Of a stretch of DNA of 64,000 nucleotides, positions 10,813 through 23,125 are shown piece after piece (the stretch's first letter is position 1; the number at the start of each line of letters is the position of its first letter). This stretch comes from Dactylorhiza incarnata. Taxonomy: Eukaryota > Streptophyta > Magnoliopsida > Asparagales > Orchidaceae. The stretch spans positions 1,426,001 through 1,490,000 of the forward strand of contig JAWHQI010000065.1 in NCBI GenBank assembly GCA_033032865.1, written 5' to 3'. The notes under the pieces were generated by a model. It ran no database searches. It was given only the letters and a program-made list of their open reading frames with translations, and was not told where the DNA came from. The position numbers and the translations under genes are program-made.

Positions 10813-11590
10813 TGCAATCTAATGCATATAAATCAGAAATTTAGAAGTGTTCTAAATGTCTGGATTTCTTCCTGGGTGTTTGGATTTCGAAGAAATGTTC
10901 TAGATTGGAACACTCCCAGGAATGCATGTGATTGCATTGCGATTTCATTATTTCAGAAATTTTGTCTCCTTAGCAGTAACCGTCTGTGCACTTCTGGGAT
11001 GTATTTGGTTGTGAATGTTGTATTTTATTAAAGTGCACGTTGATTAATTGTTAATATATTTTATAAATAAAATTTCTTATTCAATATTAAGTATACGGAT
11101 GCCTTCCGATGGATGACACTCTTCCTGCCTCGATCGATGAAGTGTGGGCTTGCCAAAGCAAGGTGCATTAATCTATCTTGGTAAGGGTGCGAGCGAATAA
11201 TTGTGATATCCCACTGTCGACATCGGGTCCAACTTAACTGGGTGACCTCAAAAGTTGAGTGCCTAGAGGCATTGGGTTGGCATGCACCATATGATGGATG
11301 CGAATAAAGAGTTATTCAGCAACCATACAAGAGTTGCATAGTGATGCAATTGGCAAGTGTTGCCTACCTAAATAACCTCATTATGAGAAGAACGCCAAAG
11401 CGGACTCGTCGTGTTGGTGAAATACGGATCTTGTCCACTAAGAGAGTAGCTCGCATAAACTCTCCGAATTGATATTAAGGGTTATCAATTTGAGTAAAAT
11501 AGTGAGAGTATTTAATAAAAGAACTTATTAAAAAAATGTATTTTGAAATACAGTACTAAAATATATTTTGCATTATTTTGTAGAATTTTC

Positions 11591-12423
11591 ATGGCAAATA
11601 CTTCACACTCCACGTTGTCCCTGAGAGCCATCCTTGAGAAGGATAAGCTCAATAGGATGAATTTCCTAGACTAGTTCAGGAACCTGAGAATTGTTCTCAG
11701 GCAAGAGCGTAAGTTCTATGTCCTTGAAGAAGATCCCCCCGAGGAGCCAGCCTCTTCTGCACCTCATGCAGATAAAGATGCTTATAAGAAGTATGGAGAT
11801 GACTCCTTGGATGTTTAATGTCTCATGCTCGCGACCATGAACTCTGAGCTTCAGAAGCAACATGAGAACATGAGCTGTTACGAGACGGTGGAGCACCAGA
11901 AGAAAATGTTTTAAGGGCAAGCTCGCCAAAAGAGGTTTGACATATCCAGGGCGTTATTTCAGTGTAAGATGGGAGCTCGAGACTCAGTAGGAACTCACGT
12001 ACTCAAGATGATTGGGTATATAGAGAACCTTGAAAGACTGGGGTTTCCGTTAGGCCAAGAGTTGGCCAATGACCTGATCCCGCAATCGTTGTCGGACAGT
12101 TATGAGCAGTTTGTCTTAAATTACAATATGAATGAAATTGACAAGACACTGCCCGAGCTCCTAGACATGTTAAGAACTGCCGAGATCAATATGAAGAAGG
12201 TCAAGCCTGCTAGCCCCATATTGATGGTGCATAAAAGCAAGGGCAAGACCAAGGGACTCAAGAAGACTAAGGTGGGACCTAAGTCATATCTTGATCCCAA
12301 GTCTTCAGCACTGAAGAACAAGGGCTTGGCCAAGGAAGGGAAGTGCCACCATTGTGGTAAGGCAGGGCATTGGAAGAGGAACTGTCCCCTCTATCTTGAA
12401 GATCTGCAAAAGAAGAAGTGAAG
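11591..12423 (+). pseudogene. Copia gag, nonsense-damaged
   Basis: One continuous frame from ATG at 11591 encodes a Copia capsid protein beginning MANTSHSTLSLRAILEKDK. It is broken by stops at 11672 (TAG, where Trp is expected), 11816 and 11909 (both TAA, where Gln is expected), and closes at TGA 12421. The C-terminal part is open and ends with a zinc knuckle CHHCGKAGHWKRNC at about 12345-12386, which would bind genomic RNA. Most damage fits C-to-T change on one strand or the other. Without suppression no full-length Gag can be made. Confidence 0.9.
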
Positions 12424-15400
12424 TGTGACTTCCACTTCAGGTATATTTGTTATAGAAATAAACTTTTCTGCTCCTTCATCTTGGGTATTAGATACTGGAT
12501 GTGGTTCTCACATTTGTACGAATGTGCAGGAACTGACAAGGAGAAGAATGCTGGGTAAAGGAGAGGTAGACCTGCGCGTTGGAAATGGAGCAAGAGTTGT
12601 TGTCGTTGCCGTTAGTGTTTATCGTCTTTCTTTGCCCACTGGGCTTGTAATCGAATTAAATAACTGTTATTTTGTTCCAGCCATAACTCGAAACATTATA
12701 TCTGTGTCATGTTTAGACATTAGAGGATTTTCTTTCATTATTAAGAACAATAGTTGTTCTATATTAATGAATGATGTTTGTTATGGTGTAGCCCAACTGT
12801 TTAATGTTCTATATGTTTTGAACTTAGACCATCCGATCTATAACATAGAAAATACTAAAATACTAAAAACAAATTACTCGAATCCTACATATCTCTGGCA
12901 TTGTCGTTTATGCCATATAAATGAGAAACGCATATCTAAGCTCCATAAAGATGGATTATTGGACTCATTTGATTATGAATCATTTGAGAGATGCAGTCTT
13001 GCTTATTAGGCAAAATGACTAAAGTCCCTTTCACTGGTCACACTGAGAGGGCTGATGATCTTTTGCGTGTAATATATAGTGATGTATGCGGACCTATGAG
13101 TTCTATGGCTAGAGGTGGGTACTACTACTTCGTTACATTTACTGATGATTTCAGTAGATACGGATACGTATTTCTTATGAAGAACAAATCCGAAACCTTT
13201 GAAAAGTTCAAAGAGTTTAAAAATAAAGTAGAGAACCAACTGGGAAAAAGGATAAAAACACTCCGATCTGATCGAGGTGGCGAATATCTAAGTCATGAGT
13301 TTCGTGATCATCTGAGAGAGTGTGGTATTGTATCACAGCTCACTCCGCCCGGAACACCACAACATAATGGTGTGTCTGAGAGGAGGAATCGTACTTTGTT
13401 AGACATGGTACGATCGATGATGAGTCATGCAGATTTGCCTGTTTCCCTTTGGGGATTTGTTTTAGAGACTGCTGCTTTCACATTAAATCGTGTTCCAACG
13501 AAAACGGTTCTAAAGACACCAAATGAGATATGGACTGAGAAGCGTCCTAGTATGTCTTTTATTAAGATTTGGGGCTGTGAGGCATACGTGCGACGTCAAA
13601 TGCCTGACAAGCTGGAACCCAAGTCGGATAAGTGTTATCTTGTGGGATATCCTAGGGAAACCAAAAGGTATTACTTCTACCTGCCGTCCGAGGGCAAAGT
13701 GTTTGTCGCAAGGACTGACGTCTTTTTGGAGAAAGAGTTCTTATCCAGAAAGACTGCAAAGGTGGAACTTGAAGAAGTTCAAGAACCACAAACAATAGCT
13801 GAATCGATTTTAGAACCTGAGCAAGGACTACAAGTTGTTGTAGCTAGAGAGCATGCTCAAGAAACACAAGTCCTGCGTAGATCTGATAGACCAAGATTTG
13901 AGCCTGAGAGATATGAATTTCTCGTGTCTCAAATAGGTAACGTGTTGCTTATGGGTCATGATGATGAGCCTGCAACCTATCAAGAGGCTATGTGTGGACC
14001 TGACTCCGAGAAGTGGCTTGAGGCCATGAAATCTGAAATGGACTCCATGTATGCAAACCAAATTTGGACCTTGGTGGAACCACCTGAAGGGGTACGACCC
14101 ATAGGGTGCAAGTGGGTCTTCAAGAAGAAGACCGACATGGATGGGAATGTACAGACATTCAAAGGTCGGCTGGTGGCTAATGGTTTCAGGCAAATTCATG
14201 GTGTTGACTATGATGAGACCTTTTCCCCTGTAGTCATGGTCAAGTCCATCAGAATTCTACTTGTCATTGCTGCGTATTATGACTACGAGATCTGGCAAAT
14301 GGATGTCAAAACGGCTTTCCTTAATTGAAACCTCCTTGAGGAAGTGTACATGACACAACCCGAGGGTTTTGAATCTCCAAATGAAACCACTAAAATATGC
14401 AAGTTGAATCGATCCATTTATGGATTGAAACAAGCTTCTCGAAGTTGGAATCTTCGTTTTGATGAGAAAATCAAAGAGTTTGGTTTTATCAAGAACGAGA
14501 ATGAACATTGTGTTTACAAGAGGATTAGTAGGAGCATTGTTGTTTTCCTGATTTTGTTTGTGGATGACATACTATTAATCGGAAATGACATTCCGACCCT
14601 GCAAGCTGTTAAGAACAGGCTAGGGGACTGCTTTTCTATGAAGGACTTGGGTGAAGCAACTTATATACTTGGTATTAAGATCTATAGAGATAGATCAAAG
14701 AAGTTGCTGGGTTTGACCCAGAGTACATACATTGAGAAGGTGTTGAAACGGTTCAACATGCTTGAGTCCAAGAAAGGATTCTTACCCATGTCACATGGTG
14801 TGAGTCTCTCTAAGGACCAGTGTCCAAAATCTTTGGAAGATAAGGACCGCATGAAGTTGATTCCATATGCTTCGGCAATTGGATCAATCATGTACGCAAT
14901 GTTATGTACTCGACCCGATGTCTCTTATGCTTTGAGCATGACTAGCAGATATCAGTCTGATCCTGGTGAGAATCACTGGATTGCAGTCAAGAATATCCTA
15001 AAGTACTTGAGAAGGACTAAAGATGTATTCTTGGTGTATGGTGGAGAGGAAGAGCTCGTCGTAAAGGGTTACACAGATGCTAGCTTCCAGACTGATAGGG
15101 ACGACTCAAATTCTCAATCAGGTTTTGTATTTTGCCTTAATGGAGGAGCTGTAAGCTGGAAGAGTTCCAAGCAAGAGACAGTTGATGATTCTACAACTGA
15201 GACCGAGTATATCACTGCAGCAAATGCGGCGAAGGAGGCTGTATGGATTAGGAAATTCATCGGCGAGCTAGATGTAGTTCCTAACATTGTTGATCCTGTA
15301 GTTCTCTACTGTGACAACAACGGTGTTATTGCACAAGCTAAGGAACCTAGATCTCATCAGCGCTCCAAGCACATACTTCGGCGGTTCCATCTTATTCGAG

Positions 15401-15546
15401 AGATTGTCGATCGAGGAGATGTGAGCATATGCAGAGTACCGACTGAAGAAAATATCGCGGATCCACTGACGAAGCCTCTTGCACAGAGAAAGCATGATGG
15501 TCATACTAGATCAATGGGTATTAGATACCTGAATGATCGTCTCTAG
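12424..15546 (+). pseudogene. Copia pol: protease, integrase, RT, RNase H
   Basis: Protease core (VLDTGCGSH) is near 12490. The integrase zinc-binding region (LWHCRLCH) ends in a frameshift near 12995. The integrase catalytic core lies at about 13075-13600 (SDVCGPM, DDFSRYGYV, SERRNRTLLD). The RT follows from about 14000 with catalytic FVDDILLIGND near 14560. RNase H is at about 15070-15500 (YTDASF, then ETEYITAANAAKEA) and the frame stops at 15546. A further TGA at 14326 splits the RT between AFLN and the next codon. Copia order is clear; no repaired reading is implied. Confidence 0.95.
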
Positions 15547-16062
15547 TGGGAGTCTTGTGGATTGTATTTGTCGGTTGTTGATTATTCATGTGATGAATAG
15601 AGTACTTTATATTTCATTTTTTCATTTATGGCAAATTCTTTTATTATGTTATATGTTTCTACTGATAGATTAATTAGCATAATAAATGCTCTTAGAATGT
15701 TTGCTTCCATAGGAATTCAAGTATGTGACTTGAATGTGAGGGCCTATGTTTATAAGAAACTTCATTCATAAATGGTCCCTGGTCGTTGTATCATCTTAGA
15801 AGTTCAGGGCGATGATGATACATAAAGACTGACATGTGCGTTGACTGATGACCGGTTCTCACAGGTCATGATATTGTGATATCAAGTCATCACATGGGTA
15901 CTTGTTAGTGAACAAGTTATACTGGACAGACCCACCGTGAGACTACTTTGTGGATTGTTATATGAACGTGTCACAAGTAGGTCTCAACTGACAATGGTGT
16001 TTGTGGTTCTTCGACCTGAAGTCACATCATTCATCAAGTGAGGAAGAGCGTACTTTGATGTC
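15547..16062 (+). other. Copia 3' untranslated region
   Basis: Non-coding stretch between the RNase H stop and the hAT insertion. It continues after the hAT (17414-17849) to the purine tract and 3' LTR. Confidence 0.7.
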
Positions 16063-16070
16063 ATCTAAAG

Positions 16071-17405
16071 CTACGAAGCACCGATACGCCGAAAATAGGC
16101 CCGTACCCGTACCGGGTACGTTTCCGGTACGGGTACGCGTATGGTACGCGGAAATACGCCAGTATCGCGGTTTTAGGTTTTTTGCCGCTCGCTGTTACGC
16201 TTCCGCTGTTGTTACGCTGCCGATCTCTCGCTGTCGATCTCTGATCCCCGTCCTGTTGTTCATCTCTCGCTGTCGATCTTCTCTCGCTGTCGATCATCTC
16301 TCGCTGTCGATCTCTGCTATCGATTCGCTGCTGTCGCTCGCTGTAAGTCGTCTTCTGCTTCTTCTTACAGAAATTTCTATACATAAATTTTTATACATAA
16401 TTTCTATACAGAATTTCTGTACAGAAATTTTACAGAATTTCTGTAAGTTCTGTACAGAAGTTTTGTTTAGCTCTGCTTTTGTCAAAAAATTTATGTTGTA
16501 ATTTTTGTATTATTGTTTTTTTCGTCTTGTTCTTATTACAGTAATTATGTCTCAATCGCAATCTCTGATTAATGACACTGGTTCAACTTCTACTTCAGCA
16601 ACAAGTAGATTTATTTCTGACGACGCAAACGAGGATGATAATGCGCCTCTCTGGGATTATGTATCTCTTATCCATAGTAGAGAAGTTGGTGGAGGAAACA
16701 AAAAATGGAAATGTAATTTTTGTGAGATTGATTTCATCCTAAATTGCCCAAAGATTGGAGTTATTATGGAACTTCAACACCTAAATTGCAAAAAATTGTT
16801 TTGAAGCTTTTAGGTCAACCTTCTTCATCGTCCTGCTGTGAGAGAAATTGGAGCACATACTCATTCATTCACTCATTGAGAAGAAACAAAATTCTACCAC
16901 AACGAGCTGATGATTTGGTGTATGTGCATAGTAATCTACGCCTATTATCGAGGAGAAACGAAATCTACAATCAAGGAAGGAGCAGAATATGGGATATAAG
17001 AGGAGATGCATGGGCAAATCCTTTTGATGGAGTTAGCATGCTTACAATTGCCAACTTGTCTTTAGTTGAGCCAGAAATTGAAGAAGCCTTGATCTCAAAC
17101 AATACGAAGGAAGATGAAGAAAATGATTAATGAACATCGTTAAATTTGAATTGATTATGAATATTTCATGTCTAAGAACTTCATGTTATATTGCATTAAT
17201 TATGGACTTGTACTTCAATTAAATATTTATGCTTCATGTTTTATTGTTTTGAGAATTTATAATTGCATTTTTAATATATATACTTATATATATTTATTAT
17301 ATTTAATACAATGTATCCCGCCGCACCCGTATCCTTGTTTTAAATTTTGTCGTACCGCCGTACCGGAAATGTATCGTACCCGGTACCCGTACACGTGCTT
17401 CCTAG
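16071..17405 (+). mobile_element. Internally deleted hAT transposon
   Basis: A 1335-bp insertion flanked by an 8-bp target duplication ATCTAAAG (16063-16070 and 17406-17413), the hAT hallmark. Terminal inverted repeats CTACGAAGCAC and CTAGGAAGCAC differ at one base. The subterminal regions hold repeated GTACCCGTACC and GTACCGGGTAC motifs, possible transposase binding sites. It retains both ends of the transposase gene and sits in the 3' untranslated part of the Copia, so it is younger than the Copia. Confidence 0.93.
16547..17130 (+). pseudogene. hAT transposase, both ends only
   Basis: From MSQSQSLIND at 16547 the frame encodes an acidic leader and the first half of a BED zinc finger (LWDYVSL, then KWKCNFCEIDF). 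It then jumps at about 16735-16750 to the C-terminal hATC dimerisation domain in another frame: YYGTSTPKLQKIV, SSSSCCERNWSTYSFIHSLR, LVYVHSNLRLLSRR, ending at 17130. The whole RNase-H-like catalytic core is missing. Such copies can move only if a full-length relative supplies transposase. Confidence 0.9.
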
Positions 17406-17849
17406 ATCTAAAGTCTTCCTTGAGAAAGGTTGATGATAAGGGTGGTTATTGGGTATGTTAAGATTCATTTGGGTGTTTGTGTGTGAGCAGATATGGGATT
17501 TGTCCTCCTATATGACAGGAGTTACATCCATGGGCCCCTTGATGGAATGAGACTGAGAAATGCATGGTCATGCTTGGTTGAGTCAATATGTGATATTGAG
17601 CGCACCATTTTCAGACAGTCTATTCTAGATCAAGGAATTAGGATTGAACAATTACGAGGGTGACACGGTCCATGCCTCTAGTTCTATCCGGATGTAAGGG
17701 ACAAAGGGACATGACAACACTGATACATTGGTCAAGAAAGGCTTGTTGAGTTATGAACTCTTATTGCTTGGGTAGCAATGATGCATTGCTAGATATCGCT
17801 CATTATTTGTGAGACTTTTATTTGATACGTTCAAGATCAAGTGGGAGAC

Positions 17850-19013
17850 TGTTGGTATTTCCATGGTGATCTGGAAGTGGTCAAATATCTAGTCTCACTG
17901 CCAACGCGATATGAGCATATGGGGTCGCACAAAAGAGTGCTTGGAGAAATTGGAGGAAGAATACTGTTGACAGGGGATCGGATTAAAGGGATCGGATTAA
18001 AGCAGGCGTTCGTCGAACGACCAATGTAGCGCGTTCGTCGAATGACGCTCGTCGAACAAGTTCCTCGAACGGCTAGCGTAGCGTGTTCGTCGAACGGATC
18101 GTCGATCGGCTAAGTGTTGAATGATATCGTCTTGACGGTCTCGACGATATTTTGGTCTTCTCGACGATATATGTATATCCTCTCGACGATATATATGTCT
18201 TCTCGACGATATATATATATGCCTTCTCGACGATATTTATGTCTTATCGACGATATATGTCATCTTCTCGACGATATATATATCTTATTATCGGCTGGTA
18301 TAGCACGTTCGTCAAACGGCTAATGTAGCGCGTTCGTCGAACGGTTCGTCGAGCGGCGTTCGTCGAACGGTTCGTCGAACGGCTAGCGTAGCACGTTCGT
18401 CGAACGGTTCGTCGAACGGCCAGCGCGTTCGACGAACGCTGGCCAGTTCGTCGAACGCAGTGTTCGACCTTTTATCTTCACCCGACGCTTCTCTTGATTG
18501 CTAAAGGTATAAAATAATACGATTCTTTTAACCTAATACCCCGATCTATTTTTGGCGATCTGTTTTGCGAGAGAGAGCGACGGAAGAGTTCCGCAAGGGT
18601 TCTGACGGAAGTGTTCCGACCGGTCGATCCCGCCGCCGTCGCCTCTCCCTGTCGTCGGACCTAGCAGTCCGTGGGAGACGTAGAGAGCAGTTCTCCGATC
18701 TAGATCTTGTGCGACAAGAGGCTAGGGTTCTCCAACACTCGTGTGGATTTCTCGTAGAGGCGCAGATCTATTTCAGCGCTTGGAACTCAAGTTTTGTTCT
18801 CTGGATCTGCCATTGGAGCATCTTGGTTGAGTATAGACTTAACCCCCTTCAGGTATAATTTCTGCACTGTGATGTGGATGTTGTTTAATTTCTTGAATCT
18901 ATGAAATCGCAAGTTCCTATTAACTGTTTAGGGTTGTTCTAGTTATTTATTCCGATGCGCATATATGATATGTTGTATTATCATTTCCGAAATGGTATTA
19001 AGAAAACCCAATA
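17850..19013 (+). repeat. Copia 3' LTR
   Basis: Starts TGTTGG after the purine tract and ends CCCAATA, where CA has become TA. It matches the 5' LTR along its length but has only about two units of the TTCGTCGAACGG array. Confidence 0.93.
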
Positions 19014-19018
19014 GGACC

Positions 19019-19150
19019 TTTGTCCATCTCTATTTAACAGTAGAAAGACACGGGGTCCGTTCTCTCAGAAGGTACAGAAGGACTTTTGTCAATCTCGCCT
19101 TAACAGTAGAATGACACGGGGTCCGTTCTTTTTCCAAAAATCTGAATGCA
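19019..19150. repeat. Right-hand remainder of the split minisatellite
   Basis: Diverged units with ACACGGGGTCCGTTC and CAGAAGGAC motifs match the array at 8760-9365 and show what lay to the right of the Copia insertion point. Confidence 0.75.
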
Positions 19151-19260
19151 GTGGAAGGAATAAATAAGCAGTTGTGTTGTTGCTGAAATGGAAGATACAG
19201 GTGCTCGAGAGCTTCTTCCCGCGACTTATTCTTGAACATGAAAAGATAGTGGGTAGTGCG

Positions 19261-19262
<2 letters not shown>

Positions 19263-19300
<38 letters not shown>
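19263..19300. repeat. Poly-G tract
   Basis: Nearly 40 consecutive G after GGA. The length may be unreliable in the assembly. Confidence 0.9.
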
Positions 19301-19823
19301 CTCCTTCCTGCTCCCCGAGCCCGTCTCAAGCACCGCTTGTATCTCCAAGGATTGCGCTCTGACCGGGGCGTGACTGCTGCATATTTGCAGTAGCAGAATA
19401 AGACCCTCCATTTTTAATCTAAATTTGAAGTAAATTCCTGAATTTTTTTTCAAATTATATTGGTCACAAAACTTTAAGCTAAGTTTGAAATAAGTCATTT
19501 GACTATCTTCCATCAAAATTTTAAATGTTTTGGATGATGTGACTCTACTGAAACAGTTGTGGCTCCTTCCTGCTCCCCGAGCCCGTCTCAAGCACCGCTT
19601 GTATCTCCAAGGATTGCGCTCTGACCGGGGCGTGACTGCTGCATATTTGCAGTAGCAGAATAAGACCCTCCATTTTAATCTAAATTTGAAGTAAATTCCT
19701 GAATTTTTTTTCAAATTATATTGGTCACAAAACTTTAAGCTAAGTTTGAAATAAGTCATTTGACTATCTTCCATCAAAATTTTAAATGTTTTGGATGATG
19801 TGACTCTACTGAAACAGTTGTGG
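19301..19823. repeat. 262-bp tandem duplication
   Basis: Two nearly identical copies (19301-19562 and 19563-19823) starting CTCCTTCCTGCTCCCCGAG and ending CAGTTGTGG. They differ by about one base in a T run. The duplication lies in the 14.4-kb ASA intron close to the exon at 20259. An open minus-strand frame across it merely repeats itself and matches nothing I know. Confidence 0.92.
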
Positions 19824-20258
19824 CACTAACATGATACTTAGTATTATTATTTAACAAAAAAATTATAAAAGTAACTTAATATTATTATTTCACACAGGTA
19901 TAAGTATGGGGTCATAATGACATAAAATAAAATTATTAACTCATTTTATTTGAAAAATAATACGAAGTATCGACGTTAGCACCACGTTATCTAAAATAAT
20001 TAAAAACTTAACGGAAATTAGTCTGAGGGCCTGTTTCAAGCTTAGCTTACAATTTTGGGACCAATACAAGGGGAAAAAGTTCAAGAATATATTTCAAACT
20101 TAGGCTAAAGTGTAGAGATTTAGTTAAGTATTTTGCCAAAAAAAACTAATAAGATTACTCGTCTAATCGTCAATTTAACAATAAGAAGAATATATGCTTA
20201 CTGCAAATAGAACCTGCAAGTAAATCACTATTATGTCATTTTATATGGAAAGCCTTAC
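19824..20258. other. ASA intron sequence
   Basis: AT-rich sequence with nothing recognisable. It includes the GTAAGG donor at 20258 downward and may be original intron. Confidence 0.5.
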
Positions 20259-20339
20259 TGTTGAGCTGATATGCATCACATGCGAATATCTTTCAATATC
20301 CAACAATTTCTCCACATTAACAGAGCCATACTTAGAAAC
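20259..20339 (-). CDS. ASA: Anthranilate synthase alpha subunit, internal 81-bp exon
   Basis: A 27-codon exon, phase 0, bounded by a CAG acceptor (20340-20342) and a GTAAGG donor (20258 downward). It reads VSKYGSVNVEKLLDIERYSH followed by VMHISST. This is the conserved ASA/TrpE block holding the catalytic-site His in the SHVMH motif. It links ARNDVGK of the upstream exon to ITGELF of the next. The flanking introns are about 24.4 kb upstream and 14.4 kb downstream, so this small exon sits alone in some 39 kb of mostly transposon DNA and its recognition by the spliceosome is notable. Confidence 0.95.
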
Positions 20340-20767
20340 CTGTTGCATGACCCAAATTCACAAATAGTCAGTAAGTGGGAAAGGAGAAGCAGAGAATAGT
20401 GTTTTCTTTCATTTTTTTTAATATAATACAGGAGCCTAGTTGAAGCGAAAAACACAGATATTAGCATGTAAACGGTAAGATGAGATAGAAACTATTTTAA
20501 GTAATGGAAAAACATGATGATATGCTAATAAGTAAATGAATCGTAATCTAAGGTGGCCCACGCTCAGATCTTCAAGATTCTGATTGGGTGCTACCCCAAT
20601 TGAGTCAAAAATGATAAATTTCTGGTGAGGTTCTAAGCTGATTAGCCTTAAATCTATAGTTTTACTAAATATTTTACTTACTAATCAAGATAATCATTCA
20701 TATATATTTAAGTAATATTCATTTATAAAGGTATATTCAGAAATATAATATATTGTTGAGATATAAG
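20340..20767. other. ASA intron sequence
   Basis: AT-rich, with no recognised element. It lies between the 81-bp exon and the first Copia-type LTR. Confidence 0.5.
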
Positions 20768-21715
20768 TGTTAGAATTTTGTAAATAAAACATTTGTTTTA
20801 TTATGGTTTAATGAAGCCCTTATGGTGTTTGGTGTATGGCTGTTCATATTTGATGAAAAGCTCCAAAACCAAAAGATGGAGGGAATCCAAATTATTTGGA
20901 GGGAAACCTTTCATGAAAGAAAGGATGAACCCTTTAGTCCCACCTTGCCTTTCTCCAATCTTGTTTGTGAGTATATAAATGATTTCACTCCTTATTTGTT
21001 CAAAAGAACATAAGGAGAAACTATGAACCACACGCGCGCGCGCGCACGCACCGCACTGGACCGGATCCGGATTTGGAATTTGGGGAATAATTGAATTGAA
21101 TTGTATTTTTTGTACAAAATAGTTTCAGAGTTTTTATTCGGAGTAGCGTCAAATAGAAGTCGGAGCTGCGTCGAATAGAAGTCGGAGCTGCGTCGAATAG
21201 ATTTCGAAGTGGCGTCGACAAGCCCGCTGAAATTGGAGTGGCGTCGAATGGAATTCGACATACCCGACTTGCGTCGAGTAGAACTCAAACTCGACGCTTG
21301 CGTCGACAAGTACTGCGTCGGTTTGACCTGCATCGATAGAACTCGACGTAGCGTCGACTTGCGTACATATGATTTCGACGCAACGTCGAATTGAACTCGA
21401 TGCGACCCGTCCTTTTGCGCTTTCTCTTTGTAGCTATTACGCGTATTTTAACCGTTCGTTTCACGCGTGTTTCTCGCCATTACTTCCTTACGTTGAAAAT
21501 ATTCAACGCCTCTCTGCACGATTACCGCTTACCAATTATAACCATTGAAATTAATTACATGTTAATTACGAGACTCCAATATAGGAGATTTTCTGAATCA
21601 TTTCTATATACGCTTTACGCCTTCGGAAATCCTGCTTCTTGCTCTCTGTTCTTGCGACGATCTTCTACGTGCTTTCTTTTCTTGATATTTGCTTCATCAA
21701 GTGGGAGTTACCTGA
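20768..21715 (+). repeat. Diverged Copia LTR, related to 21908-25608
   Basis: Begins TGTTAGAATTTTGTA and follows the LTRs of the neighbouring element: TGGTGTTTGG, CCGGATCCGGATTTGG, the run of GCGTCGA motifs, and GCTTCATCAAGTGGGAGTT near 21700. After about 21715 the similarity stops. It is clearly older and more diverged than the pair next door. It may be a solo or truncated LTR; no clean right end is visible. Confidence 0.75.
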
Positions 21716-21907
21716 GAACTGATGCTTTTAAGTGCATGTGGGGCGGTTGGGTGGCTTGAGTGGTCGCCTCGCTCGTGTACAATTTCTAAAACGTGTGATG
21801 GGCAGTTGGCTACCTTTGCATATGGGTGCAGGGTCATCAAGTCTGGTGGAGATCGGAGAAACATGTTAGTTGTTGCAACTCGTGTGCTATTTGTTTCCCC
21901 ATAAGTT
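21716..21907. other. Unassigned sequence between LTRs
   Basis: No match recognised. Its last five bases AAGTT are the target site duplicated by the next element. Confidence 0.4.
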
Positions 21908-22277
21908 TGTTAGAAAATTTGTAATTAAAAATATTTAATGTATAATGTTTTATTGGAGCCTTGTATGGTGTTTGATGTTTGGCTCCTCATAATTGATGAA
22001 AAGCTCCAAAACCAAATGGAGGAAATCCAAATATTTGGAGGGAACCTTTCATTAAGAAAAGGATGAACCATTTAGTCCCACCTTGCCATTTTACATTCTT
22101 GTTAGTAAGTATATATATGTCTTCACACTCTCTTATTTGTTCAAAGGAACATAAAGAGGAACTATGAACCACACACGCGCGCGCACGCACTGCACCGGAC
22201 CGGACCGGATCCGGATTTGGGGAATAATTGAATTGAATTGTATTTTTTGTACAAAATAGTTTCAACATTTTTTTTTA

Positions 22278-22580
22278 TTCGGAGTTGCGTCGAATTGAAA
22301 TCGAAGTTGCGTCGAGTAGAAGTTGAAGCAGCGTCGACAAGTTTGCAGAAGTTGGAGCTGCGTCGAATGGAACTCGACGCACCCACCTGCGTCGACTGGA
22401 ATTGCGTCGATAAGAAGTCGAAGCAGCCTCTTGCGTCGATAAGTTCTCGACGCTTGCGTCGATAAGAAGTTGAAGCGGTCCGTCGTCTTGCCTGCGTCGA
22501 TAAGTATTCGACGTACCGTCGAGTTGCGTCGAATGGATTCGACGCAACGTCGAATTGAATTCGACGCGACCTGTCGTTTT
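22278..22580 (+). repeat. GCGTCGA motif cluster in the LTR
   Basis: More than ten GCGTCGA/TCGACGC motifs at irregular spacing, repeated in the 3' LTR at about 24722-25015 and in the older LTR at about 21145-21400. Confidence 0.85.
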
Positions 22581-23125
22581 GCGCTTTCTCTTCGCAATGA
22601 TTACGCGTAAGTACTAACTGTTTCTTTTACGCATTTTTCTCGTCATTACTCCTTTACATTGGAAATCTTTCATGTTTCTCTGTCGATTATCTCATACCAA
22701 TTATAACCGTTGGAATTAATTACGTGTTAACTTTCCGAGACTCATAAATAGGAGGTTTATTCTGAATCGTTTTAGACATTTCACACTTTCAGAAATCTTT
22801 CCCTTACTCTCTGGTTTTTGCTACCATTTTCATGATTCCGCTTTCTTTATATATGCTTCATCAAGTGGGAGTTCGGGTGCTCTTTGCTTCTTCGGTGTCC
22901 GCGCATATCGAAGTTTTTGGGATCTAGCCGGGTGTTGTACCTTGGAGGAGTGAGCATCGGTCGAAAACCCTGTCGGAGGGTGGTGCAACTTCTTTAGGGC
23001 AGTGATCACACGCCTTACCCAGGCTCGAATCTAATCTATTTTATATTCTGATTACTATTATTTCTAACCCATCTGTTTATTCAAAATCTGTTACTATTTT
23101 ATTATTTACTGTTTCTCAAATTCGA

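Larger units (their letters stand above)
9371..19013 (+). mobile_element. Complete but inactive Copia retrotransposon
   Basis: A 9.6-kb LTR element with a 5-bp target duplication GGACC (9366-9370 and 19014-19018). The 5' LTR is 9371-10793 and the 3' LTR 17850-19013. The initiator-Met primer site (TGGTATCAGAGC) starts at 10795 and a purine tract (CAAGTGGGAGAC) precedes the 3' LTR. Domain order is gag, protease, integrase, RT, RNase H, that is, Copia. The coding region has several stops and one frameshift. It lies antisense to ASA in the 14.4-kb intron and hosts a hAT insertion at 16071-17405. Confidence 0.95.
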
